Source of the DNA: a bacterium
Lineage (GTDB): Bacteria; Planctomycetota; UBA11346
NCBI GenBank assembly: GCA_020049615.1
Contig: JAIFKN010000213.1
Span: 1 to 31,012 of the forward strand
Direction: 5' to 3'
Length of the DNA: 31,012 nt
Each line of letters begins with the position of its first letter. The stretch's first letter is position 1. The notes beneath the pieces are model-generated. The model saw nothing but the letters and a program-made list of their open reading frames with translations. It was not told the DNA's origin and did no database searches. This document shows positions 7,678-14,955 of the stretch, piece after piece. The translations under genes were made by a program, and so were the position numbers.

Positions 7678-7706
7678 ATTAAACGTCGCCGAATCCCGAA
7701 TGCAAA
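7678..7706 (-). promoter_or_regulatory. Sigma70-like promoter of the 155-aa gene
   Basis: On the minus strand TTTGCA (7706 down to 7701) and TTTAAT (7683 down to 7678) are separated by exactly 17 bp, matching -35 and -10 consensus at four and five positions. The start site would be near 7671, giving a leader of about 20 bases that includes the GGAG site and the palindrome ggttaacc (7665-7672). The segment is AT-rich for this genome. Confidence 0.5.
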
Positions 7707-7730
7707 CACCATGGAGCAGAAGCTGCCGCG

Positions 7731-8438
7731 CTACCCGGGTATGGGTACGGTCACGATCTCGAGCCTGCCCCGCCAGCCAGCCGCCTCGATGGCCTGGGAG
7801 GCGGCGAATGCCAGGCCGCCGCAGCATGGCACTCCCAGCCTCAGCACGGTCAGCGAGACTGGCGCAGCCTGTGCCAGGATGGCGGTGAGTTTCTGGGTGT
7901 GCCGGGCGAGATCGTCGAGCTTCGGGCAGGCCAGGCCGACGCATCTCCCTGCCAGGTAACGGGCATGGTAGTCGGGAATGGCGGGCGGCGCGCAGTGCGC
8001 GGTCAGCACCAGGTCGCAGTTGCGCAGATAGGGCGCGGCGGGATTGAGCAGGGCGAGTTGGATCGGCCAGTGGCTGAGCTGGGAGGTCCGGGAGACCGTA
8101 GCTGGGCCAGCGGCTTGCGGTGCCAGGGAGCGCATCGTGCTTCCCGGGCAGGCCTGGACGGCGTGGGTGCGGATGCTGATCGGCGCGGAGCCACGGTCGA
8201 GCTTGCGCAGGTGGAGGTCGACGGCCTGCTGGTCGAAGGCCGCAACATCACGCTTCACCACAGAGATGGCACCCTGGGGGCAGTGCCCGAGGCACGCGCC
8301 CAGGCCATCGCAATAGATGTCGGAAACCAGCTTCGCCTTGCCCTCGACAATGGCGAGGGCGCCCTCGGCGCAGGCGGTGATGCATTGGCCGCAGCCGTCG
8401 CACTTCTGCTCGTCGATGCGGATGACGTCGCGCAGCAT
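7731..8438 (-). CDS. 4Fe-4S ferredoxin-like protein partnered with Hcp
   Basis: A 235-residue protein with an N-terminal bacterial ferredoxin domain. The first cluster site is complete: Cys13, 16, 19 and 23 (CDGCGQCITAC). The second has Cys43, Cys49 and Cys53-Pro but Leu46 where the second Cys should be (CDGLGACLGHCP), as for a 3Fe-type or altered 4Fe cluster; I recall this CDGLGACLG form from ferredoxins that accompany hcp. The C-terminal half has further cysteines (HCAPP, RCVGLACP, GVPCCGG) and may form another metal site. It probably passes electrons to the hybrid-cluster protein encoded just upstream. Start at the ATG 8438, with GGAG seven bases before it. An 18-bp perfect hairpin separates it from hcp, with only 76 bp between the genes. 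Confidence 0.85.
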   Translation of the reverse strand: MLRDVIRIDEQKCDGCGQCITACAEGALAIVEGKAKLVSDIYCDGLGACLGHCPQGAISVVKRDVAAFDQQAVDLHLRKLDRGSAPISIRTHAVQACPGSTMRSLAPQAAGPATVSRTSQLSHWPIQLALLNPAAPYLRNCDLVLTAHCAPPAIPDYHARYLAGRCVGLACPKLDDLARHTQKLTAILAQAAPVSLTVLRLGVPCCGGLAFAASQAIEAAGWRGRLEIVTVPIPG

Positions 8439-8465
8439 GGAGGATCTCCGTTGTGTCGATGATCG

Positions 8466-8505
8466 CTGATCGCTGGACGCTGGCTGGCCAGCGTCCAGCG
8501 ATCAG
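8466..8505 (-). terminator. Perfect 18-bp hairpin between hcp and the ferredoxin gene
   Basis: The arms ctgatcgctggacgctgg (8466-8483) and ccagcgtccagcgatcag (8488-8505) pair without a mismatch around the loop ctgg. The stem begins 9 bp after the hcp stop codon and ends 27 bp before the ferredoxin start. No T-run follows on either strand. It may be a partial terminator, a 3'-end stabiliser setting the Hcp:ferredoxin ratio, or a mobile REP-like palindrome. The hairpin is a direct observation; its role is inferred. Confidence 0.75.
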
Positions 8506-8514
8506 CCGGTCCGT

Positions 8515-9825
8515 CTAGGCCACCCGACCCAGGGCTGTGGCCATGTCCTTCCTGGCATCGCCACTGGTCAGCTTCAGGCCGTAGGTGTCCTGCAGGATCT
8601 TGAACACGTTCGGGCTGACGAAGGCGGGCGGGTTGGGACCGATGGCGATGTTCTTCACGCCCAGGTGCAGGAGGGTGAGCAGGACAGCGACCGCCTTCTG
8701 CTCGAACCAGGATAGGCACAGGGTCAGGGGCAGGTCGTTGACCCCGCATTTGAAGGCCTCCGCCAGCTTCACTGCCACGACGATGGCGCCGTAGGCGTCG
8801 TTGCACTGGCCCATGTCGAGGAGGCGCGGCAGGCCGAGGTGGGTGCCGTAGTCGTGATTGCGGATGCGGTACTTGCCGCAGCCGAGGGTGAGGATGAACG
8901 AGTCGGGCGGGGCGGCCTGGCAGAAGTCGCTGAAGTAGTTGCGGCCGGGCTCGGCGCCGTCGCAGCCGCCGACGACGAAGAAGCGGCTGATCTGGCCCTT
9001 CTTCACCGCCTCGACGATGGCCGGGGCCTGGGCCAGGATGGCGCCGTGGTGGAAGCCGACCAAGGTCTTCTTGACCGGGTTCTGCGGGCAGGGCCTGCAG
9101 GCCAGGGCCTTGGCCACGACCGGCGCGTAGTCCTCGTCCATGATCCGGACGACACCGGGCAGGGCGACCTCGCGGGTGGTGAACATGCGCTCGCGGTAGC
9201 TCTCCTTGGGGATGAGCACGCAGTTGGTCGTCCCGAGGATGGCGCCAGGGAAGGCGTCGAACTCGCTGCGCTGCTTCTGCCAGGCGTCGCCGTAGTGGCC
9301 GGCGAGGTTGGGATGGTTGCGCAGCTTCGGGTACATGTGCGCCGGCATCATCTCGCCGTGGGTATAGACCTTGACCGGGGTCCCCTCGCAGGCCTTGAGC
9401 AGCTTCACCAGATCGACCATGTCATGGCCGGTGATGAGGATGCCGGGGCCGGCCTGGGTGCCTTCCTGGATCTCGGCCGGGCTGGGCGTGCCGAGCACCT
9501 CGGCGTGGCCCTCGTCGAGCATCTTCATCACCTTCAGGTTCATCTCGCCGCACTTCAGCACGAAGCCGAGGGTGGCCTGGAGGTCGAAGTTGACGTTGGT
9601 CATGGTCGAGAACAGCGCCTCCTGGACGAAGGCGTCGACCTCGGGATCGGTGCGGCCGAGGCGGCGGGCGTGGCAGGCATAGGCGCTCATGCCCTTGAGT
9701 CCGTACAGGAGGATCTCCTGCAGGCTCTGGATGTCCTCGTTCTTCCCGCAGATGCCGGTCGCATCGCCGTGGATGTCGCAGCCGGTGCACTTGTGGGCCT
9801 GTTCGCATTGGTTGCAGATGCTCAT
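8515..9825 (-). CDS. hcp: Hybrid-cluster protein (hydroxylamine / nitric oxide reductase)
   Basis: Hcp carries a 4Fe-2S-2O hybrid cluster and acts in defence against nitrosative stress; it reduces hydroxylamine in vitro and NO has been proposed as substrate. At 436 residues it is about 110 shorter than the class I/II enzymes, the deletion falling right after the N-terminal cysteine motif, as in class III. All hybrid-cluster ligands can be assigned: His134, Glu158, Cys202, Cys288, Cys316, Cys341, Glu375 and Lys377. The N-terminal cubane site reads Cys4, Cys7, Cys16 and Cys26, with nine residues between the last two where five is usual, and an extra Cys13. GAGG five bases before the ATG supports the start. 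A Crp/Fnr-like box lies 55 bp upstream. It is probably co-transcribed with the ferredoxin-like gene downstream. Confidence 0.95.
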   Translation of the reverse strand: MSICNQCEQAHKCTGCDIHGDATGICGKNEDIQSLQEILLYGLKGMSAYACHARRLGRTDPEVDAFVQEALFSTMTNVNFDLQATLGFVLKCGEMNLKVMKMLDEGHAEVLGTPSPAEIQEGTQAGPGILITGHDMVDLVKLLKACEGTPVKVYTHGEMMPAHMYPKLRNHPNLAGHYGDAWQKQRSEFDAFPGAILGTTNCVLIPKESYRERMFTTREVALPGVVRIMDEDYAPVVAKALACRPCPQNPVKKTLVGFHHGAILAQAPAIVEAVKKGQISRFFVVGGCDGAEPGRNYFSDFCQAAPPDSFILTLGCGKYRIRNHDYGTHLGLPRLLDMGQCNDAYGAIVVAVKLAEAFKCGVNDLPLTLCLSWFEQKAVAVLLTLLHLGVKNIAIGPNPPAFVSPNVFKILQDTYGLKLTSGDARKDMATALGRVA

Positions 9826-9851
9826 GGAATCCTCGTGGGGTTGTGGGCACG

Positions 9852-9893
9852 CTTGTAGCGCCGCCCGCCACGGGATTCCTTGACCTGGATCAA
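9852..9893 (-). promoter_or_regulatory. Crp/Fnr-type box and -10 element upstream of hcp
   Basis: On the minus strand TTGATCCAGGTCAA (9893 down to 9880) matches the FNR consensus TTGAT-N4-ATCAA at nine of ten positions, and the other half-site TTGAC/GTCAA is the form reported for HcpR. A -10-like TACAAG lies at 9857-9852. A start site near 9845 would put the box centre (9886.5) at -41.5, the classical class II activation position. The box overlaps the stop codon of the adjacent kinase gene (stop at 9890-9892). No -35 is evident, as expected for activator-dependent promoters. Confidence 0.7.
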
Positions 9894-11398
9894 GCCGCGC
9901 CGAGGGCCCGCCGTACGCTGTCGACCGCCAGCCGCAGCGTCCGGAAAACGCGCGTACCGAGCTGATCGAACGGATTCTTCCCGCTGCGCTCGAGGCGGTT
10001 CAGCACCTGTCGCAGTTCCGCGACCAGTTCGGCGTAGTCCGGACGGGCACTGGGATACTTGGACAGCATGCGGCCGACCAGCCGCTCGAGCCGGCTGTCG
10101 CACCCCTCCAGGCGCGAAGACAGCGCCGGCAAGCGGTGGCTGACATGCATGACCATGGTGCGGACCGGGTCGGGATCGACGAATGGCGGTTCGCCGACCA
10201 GGGCGTGCCACAGGGTGCAGCCCAGGGAATAGACGTCGGTCGCCGGGGTCACCGGCCCCTGCTCGACCTGCTCGGGACTGATGTACGCTGGAGTACCGCA
10301 GATATCGCTGGCGCCGCTATGGCCGCCCATGACCCGAGCCAGTCCGAGGTCGGCGATCCGCACCGTGCCGTCCTGGCGCGATACCAGCAGGTTGGCCGGC
10401 TTGACATCGCAATGCACCACGCCCTGCCCGGCAGCGTAGGCCAGACCATCCGCCGCCTGCATCACCATGCGCAGAGCCTGGATCGGCTCAAGCGATCCGG
10501 ACCGCTCGATCAGCTCGGCCATGGTGAATCCGTCGACATATTCGCAGATCAGATGCGGCCATGGCCGCTCGTCGCTGCAGTCCAGCACCCGCAGCACATT
10601 GGGATGGCTGAGCCGGGCGAGAAGCCGGGCCTCATCGAGCGGCAGCGCAGGCAGGCCGTCCGGTCCTGGAACGAAGACCTTCACCGCGACGTCGATCTTC
10701 AGCGTGATGTGCAGGGCGCGGTAGACCACGGCGGTCGCTCCCCGCCCGATTTCGGCACCGAGGTAGCAGCGCCCGAGCATGCCGCCGACTGCAGGCGGGT
10801 CCCACTTGATCGCCGGCTGGTCGGCAGTGGTCGTTCCGTCTCCCCCGCTGGAGGAAGCGGCAGTGCGCAGGTCCTGCGGCACCAGGTCGCCGAGCCAATC
10901 CTCCGGGAACGAACCGGAGTCGGTATTGCGCACGGGTAGGTCGGGATGTGCCCGCCGACGCACATGCGCGTGCTGCAGCATGCCATCCTGGCCGCCGACT
11001 GCATCGGGCTGGGGAAGCTCGCCGGTGCCGACCGGTCCGGTGCGATGGCGCGCCTCCGCTTGACGCAGCAGATCGAGCAGGGCGGGAGTCATGACATGCA
11101 GTTCGTCCGCAGCCTCGGCGTTGGCCGGGCACAGCCTGATGTCACCCCCCCCGTGCACAGCCATGGCGGTCAGTGCGTCGATGCCGACATACTCGCCCCA
11201 GATCGCCTGGTGCACGCTGCCACCGCAGAGGCGAACGCTGCCGGAGGTGTCATCGGGCATGCCGATCTCGACCCGGCACGACGCACCCATGGCATGCAGC
11301 GCGGCAAGCTGGTCGGCAAAGCCACCGGGGGCGAAGGTCCCGGAGATGCCTGCGGTGGCGATGGTGGCAGAGGGGTCGGCTTCGTCCGTGGATTGCAT
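9890..11398 (-). CDS. DUF4388-domain Ser/Thr protein kinase
   Basis: A 502-residue cytosolic protein. Residues 18-115 resemble DUF4388/PATAN (GTFAPGGFADQLAALHAMG, then VRLCGGSVHQAIWGEYVGID), a domain often joined to bacterial signalling proteins. After a disordered linker (about 116-205) comes a Hanks-type kinase: Gly-loop GRGATAVV (218-225), Lys240, Glu256, catalytic HCDVKPAN (329-336), DLG at 350-352, GTPAYISPEQ and DVYSLG. Arg of the HRD motif is Cys330, so it is a non-RD kinase, probably not activated through its loop phosphate. The C-terminus has no membrane segment, and no sensor domain is visible other than DUF4388. The start is uncertain: ATG 11398 is preferred because the frame upstream has little protein character, but ATG 11464 is possible. 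It is divergent from the next kinase. Confidence 0.85.
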   Translation of the reverse strand: MQSTDEADPSATIATAGISGTFAPGGFADQLAALHAMGASCRVEIGMPDDTSGSVRLCGGSVHQAIWGEYVGIDALTAMAVHGGGDIRLCPANAEAADELHVMTPALLDLLRQAEARHRTGPVGTGELPQPDAVGGQDGMLQHAHVRRRAHPDLPVRNTDSGSFPEDWLGDLVPQDLRTAASSSGGDGTTTADQPAIKWDPPAVGGMLGRCYLGAEIGRGATAVVYRALHITLKIDVAVKVFVPGPDGLPALPLDEARLLARLSHPNVLRVLDCSDERPWPHLICEYVDGFTMAELIERSGSLEPIQALRMVMQAADGLAYAAGQGVVHCDVKPANLLVSRQDGTVRIADLGLARVMGGHSGASDICGTPAYISPEQVEQGPVTPATDVYSLGCTLWHALVGEPPFVDPDPVRTMVMHVSHRLPALSSRLEGCDSRLERLVGRMLSKYPSARPDYAELVAELRQVLNRLERSGKNPFDQLGTRVFRTLRLAVDSVRRALGAA

Positions 11399-11506
11399 GG
11401 CGACAGTGAACGTGATTGGGCTGATGCAGTTCCCGTGAAGCGGCCACCGGCATAGATGTGGCATCGGTTCGGCTGACCGTCGCCCATCCTTAACGCAGCC
11501 TAAACC

Positions 11507-12904
11507 ATGGCTCGCACCATGCCCCGTTGCGTCATGACCCAACCCACCTGGCTGGAAACCCTAAGCGACGACGACGCTGCGCAGCAGCCGCCGTCGCTGA
11601 CCTTCCGGCCGCTGCCGCTCGCCTCCGGCGGCCAGTTGGCCGTGGAGCGCCACAAGCATATCGTCGCGGCCTTCGACGACGAGCCGGACAAGCCTCTGCA
11701 TGTGGCCAAGGAATCGACGATCGCCCTGCAGGATGCTGTGAAGCGCGATTCCGACGGTATTTGCGATGCCCGCCGCTTGCGTGATGTCATCGACAGCGAG
11801 TTCGATCGCGCGGGCCGGCCCTACATCCTCGCCGGCTTCATCGGTGAGGGCGGGATGGGGATCGTCCATCTCGCCCGGCAGCGCACCACCGGCCGCGAGG
11901 TGGCGATCAAGGCCATCCGCCCGGAACTGGTCGGTTCGGCCATGCACAGCGCCTTCCGCGCTGAATGCGAGGTCACTGCGGGACTGGAGCATCCGAACAT
12001 CCCCCCGGTCTACGATGCCGGCGACGACTTCATGGTGATGAAGCGGCTGCGTGGATTGAGCTTCGAGAGCATGCTGCACGGCTCATCCACCGATGCGATC
12101 ACCTTCGCGGTCGAAGTCATCCTCAAGGTGTGCGACGCTCTCGCCTTCGCACACAGCCAGGGCGTGGTGCACCGGGACATCAAGGGCGACAACGTCCTGG
12201 TTGGCACTTATGGCCAGGTCTGGCTGATGGACTGGGGCTTGGCGGCATCGCTGCAGCCAGGGCCGGATGGCCACTGGCATGCCCCGCGTCTACGCGACCG
12301 GCGCCAACTCTGCGCCGGAACACCGATGTGCCTCCCGCCCGAGGTCGCCTGTGGTGATCTCGACACCATGTCGTTCGCCAGCGACCTGTTCATGGTCGGG
12401 GCGCTCCTGTACCGGGCGCTCGGGGGGATCTATCCCTTCGAGTCGCCCAGCACCCGACGTTCGGTCGAACTCTCGGCCCGCTGCGAATGCAAGCCGCTGA
12501 TGGCCCTGTGTCCGAATGTGCCCTTCCGCCTGTCGCAGACGGCGCAGCGGGCGATGGCGTGGGATCCACGCGATCGCGGCACTGTCGGCGCGTTTGCCGA
12601 CGACCTCCGCACCTGGCTGCACACCAGTGGAGCCGCCGAGCAGGCCGAGGCCCAGCTCGAGCGGGCCCGACGCGAACTGCGCGATGGGGACAGCTCGGCC
12701 AAGGCGGCCGACGCGTATGCCCACTACTGCAACGCGATCGGTGCCTGCGAGCGCGCCCTCGGCCTGTGCCCGGAGCAGCGGGCCGCCCATGAACTGGTCA
12801 AGCGGGCTCGCGAAGGCTTCATCCGCGCCGCCCTGTCCGGCGGGGACCTCAATCTGGCCCGGCTGGTTTCCACTGGCTTCAATCCCGGTCTGTCCGGTCG
12901 CTGA
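11507..12904 (+). CDS. Ser/Thr protein kinase with helical C-terminal module
   Basis: A 465-residue kinase without membrane segments. Motifs in order: GEGGMGIV (113-120), Lys135, Glu153, HRDIKGDNV (222-230), DWG at 242-244 (MDWGLA, a form common in planctomycete and myxobacterial kinases), GTPMCLPPEV in the activation segment and DLFMVGALLYRAL. The first 105 residues are acidic and unrecognised. After the kinase fold a region of about 90 residues looks like TPR-type helices (AYAHYCNAIGACERALGLCP) and ends in GFIRAALSGGDLNLARLVS. It is closely related to the next gene, which follows after 9 bp, so the two arose by tandem duplication. The start is not backed by a Shine-Dalgarno; ATG at 11519 or 11534 are alternatives. 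Likely phosphorylates proteins in an unknown pathway. Confidence 0.88.
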   Translation: MARTMPRCVMTQPTWLETLSDDDAAQQPPSLTFRPLPLASGGQLAVERHKHIVAAFDDEPDKPLHVAKESTIALQDAVKRDSDGICDARRLRDVIDSEFDRAGRPYILAGFIGEGGMGIVHLARQRTTGREVAIKAIRPELVGSAMHSAFRAECEVTAGLEHPNIPPVYDAGDDFMVMKRLRGLSFESMLHGSSTDAITFAVEVILKVCDALAFAHSQGVVHRDIKGDNVLVGTYGQVWLMDWGLAASLQPGPDGHWHAPRLRDRRQLCAGTPMCLPPEVACGDLDTMSFASDLFMVGALLYRALGGIYPFESPSTRRSVELSARCECKPLMALCPNVPFRLSQTAQRAMAWDPRDRGTVGAFADDLRTWLHTSGAAEQAEAQLERARRELRDGDSSAKAADAYAHYCNAIGACERALGLCPEQRAAHELVKRAREGFIRAALSGGDLNLARLVSTGFNPGLSGR

Positions 12905-12913
12905 GGCGAGGTC

Positions 12914-14239
12914 ATGGACGGCGACGCGCTGCGTACCACCAGCACGCACTATGATCTGGACGCCCTTTTGGCGCCCAATGATCGCCGCATGCCTGAGCCG
13001 CATTGCTTGCGCACGACCATGCGTCAGCCCTCGGCCGATCCACCCGCCGCCTCACCCGAGTCGGTCGAGATGGTCTCCTCATACCGCATCGGCCGGCTGC
13101 TCGGCGAAGGCGGCCAGGGGCGGGTCTTCGCCGGTGAGCACGGCTTCCTCGGCCGCGAGGTGGCGATCAAGATATGCAGCACCTCCGATGGACGCATCTC
13201 GACTCGTTTCGCCGGCGAAGCGCGGCTGACCGCCTCGCTCTCGCACCCGGCGATCATCCCGGTGTATGATGCTGGCGATGGCAGGCTGGTGATGAAGCGC
13301 CTGAGCGGACGTAGCCTGGACCAGGTCATCGCCGATCCCAGGCGGCCCGCCGGACTACCTGCCATGATCGAAGTGCTGATCGATGTCTGCCAGGCGGTGG
13401 AGTATGCACACGACCGTGGCGTCCTGCATCGCGACCTAAAGGCGGCGAACATCCTCACTGGCGGCTTCGGCGAGGTCACGCTCATCGATTGGGGGCTGGC
13501 CGTGCCGCTCGAGGACGACCATCTGCCCAAAACCTTCGAAGGTCTGCCGGTTTCCATCTGCGCCGGCACCCCGGCCTGCATGCCGCCCGAGGTGTTCTCC
13601 GGTCGCCATGATGCGGTGGGGCGGCCCGCGGACGCCTTCCTGCTCGGTTGCCTGATCTACCATATGCTCACCGGACGGATGCCCTACCAGGAGACCGCTT
13701 CGGTGATGGATACGCTCGAATACGCGCGTGATCTCCGCTTCGCCCCGGTTGAAACGATCAATCCCCAGGCGCCGAACCGGCTCGTCCTGCTGCAGCAGCA
13801 ATGCATGGAGCGCGATCCGGACCGGCGACTGAGCGTGTCGGCCTTGCGCGACGGGTTGCAGCAGTGGCTCCGCCAGTCGGGCAATCTCGACCAGGCGACG
13901 CAGTCCCTCGATCTCGCCCGCTTACTGGTGCAGCGGGCGCGCCTGTGCGGCCGCCGCGAGCATGAGGTGCGCACCGATTGCTTCATCCAGGCCCTGGTTC
14001 AGTTCGACCGCGCCATCGCCCTGACTGAGGACCTGCCCGGGATCACAGCCGAGCGCGAGGCCGTGCTCAAGGACTTCATCCGCGCCAGCGTCCAGGGAGG
14101 GGATATCACCCTGGCCCGACTGCTGGAACGGCATCAGCGCATCCCGGTCTCGGCGGTCGGTTCGAAGTCCGGCCTGCTCAACCGGATCGAGTCCGCCAAC
14201 ACCACGACCAGACGCCATCGCCGACGCAAACGCGGGTGA
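12914..14239 (+). CDS. Ser/Thr protein kinase, paralogue of the upstream gene
   Basis: A 441-residue kinase: GEGGQGRV (64-71), Lys86, HRDLKAANI (172-180), DWG at 192-194 (IDWGLAV), CAGTPACMPPEVF in the activation segment. It shares with its upstream neighbour the CAGTP-x-C-x-PPEV pattern, the helical tail, and the closing motif DFIRASVQGGDITLARLLE, so both have the same module plan. The final 20 residues are strongly basic (TTTRRHRRRKRG), a possible nucleic-acid or membrane contact absent from the paralogue. No transmembrane helix is seen. It begins 9 bp after the previous stop and its own TGA overlaps the GTG of the Crp/Fnr gene (GTGA), implying coupled translation. This context hints that the kinase pair signals to, or is regulated with, that transcription factor. 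Confidence 0.88.
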   Translation: MDGDALRTTSTHYDLDALLAPNDRRMPEPHCLRTTMRQPSADPPAASPESVEMVSSYRIGRLLGEGGQGRVFAGEHGFLGREVAIKICSTSDGRISTRFAGEARLTASLSHPAIIPVYDAGDGRLVMKRLSGRSLDQVIADPRRPAGLPAMIEVLIDVCQAVEYAHDRGVLHRDLKAANILTGGFGEVTLIDWGLAVPLEDDHLPKTFEGLPVSICAGTPACMPPEVFSGRHDAVGRPADAFLLGCLIYHMLTGRMPYQETASVMDTLEYARDLRFAPVETINPQAPNRLVLLQQQCMERDPDRRLSVSALRDGLQQWLRQSGNLDQATQSLDLARLLVQRARLCGRREHEVRTDCFIQALVQFDRAIALTEDLPGITAEREAVLKDFIRASVQGGDITLARLLERHQRIPVSAVGSKSGLLNRIESANTTTRRHRRRKRG

Positions 14240-14955
14240 CGGCTTGCGTTCTCCTCTTGGCAGTCAGCCTGCACGGAGTGGATGCCGCCGACATCGTCCA
14301 GCGCTGCCGCCTGTTCGCCCGTCTGCAGCCGGCGGCCCGCCTCCGGCTCGCCGCCCAGGCCGTGCTGCGCGAGTTCCCGGCCGGGGCGGTGATCTTCCGC
14401 CAGGGCGACCCGTGTCCCGGGGTGCACATCGTCGGCAGCGGCATGGTGCGGGTGTTCAAGCTGGCCCCGTCGGGCAAGGAGCAGGTCCTCCACCTCGCCG
14501 GTCCTGGTTCGACCTTCGCCGAGGCTGCCGTGATCGGTGGTTTCGCCTGTCCAGCCTTCGCTGAAGCCGTCGAGCCCAGCTCGGTGGCCGTGATTCCCAG
14601 CGTCTCGTTCCAGGCCTTCCTCGCGAGCGACCACCAGGCCTGCATCGATCTGCTCGCCGGCCTCGCCGGCTGGCTGCATCATGTCGTCGACCTGCTCGAG
14701 GACCTGACCCTGCGCGATGCCGCCGGACGCCTGGCCCGGCATCTCATCCAGCACGCGGGCCAGGGGGGCCGGGTCGAGCTGCCGTCGATGCGCAAGCACC
14801 TCGCCGGCCAGCTCAATCTCACCCCCGAGACGCTGTCGCGTACCCTGCGGCGGCTGGATCAGGACGGCTGCATCAGTGCGGAACGCGATTCCATCGTCGT
14901 GCTCGACCAGCAACGCCTCTCGGCTGTCGCCGAAGGCCTCTACCCGAGCCTCTGA
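14236..14955 (+). CDS. Crp/Fnr-family transcriptional regulator
   Basis: A 239-residue regulator with a cNMP-type beta-roll (about 20-130: FPAGAVIFRQGDPCPGVHIV, GKEQVLHLAGPGSTFAEAAV), a dimer helix and a winged helix. The recognition helix reads Glu198-x2-Ser201-Arg202 (PETLSRTLRRL), the residue set that FNR and HcpR use to read TTGA half-sites. The cAMP pocket signature (GE-L then RSA) is not kept: the corresponding segment is FAEAAVIGGFACPAFAEA. There is no N-terminal FNR-type cysteine cluster either, so it may sense NO or redox through another ligand, like DNR/HcpR. A Crp/Fnr box lies before hcp in this window, making it a candidate regulator of hcp. GTG at 14236 overlaps the kinase stop; a GTG at 14278 is a possible alternative start. 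Confidence 0.9.
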   Translation: MTACVLLLAVSLHGVDAADIVQRCRLFARLQPAARLRLAAQAVLREFPAGAVIFRQGDPCPGVHIVGSGMVRVFKLAPSGKEQVLHLAGPGSTFAEAAVIGGFACPAFAEAVEPSSVAVIPSVSFQAFLASDHQACIDLLAGLAGWLHHVVDLLEDLTLRDAAGRLARHLIQHAGQGGRVELPSMRKHLAGQLNLTPETLSRTLRRLDQDGCISAERDSIVVLDQQRLSAVAEGLYPSL

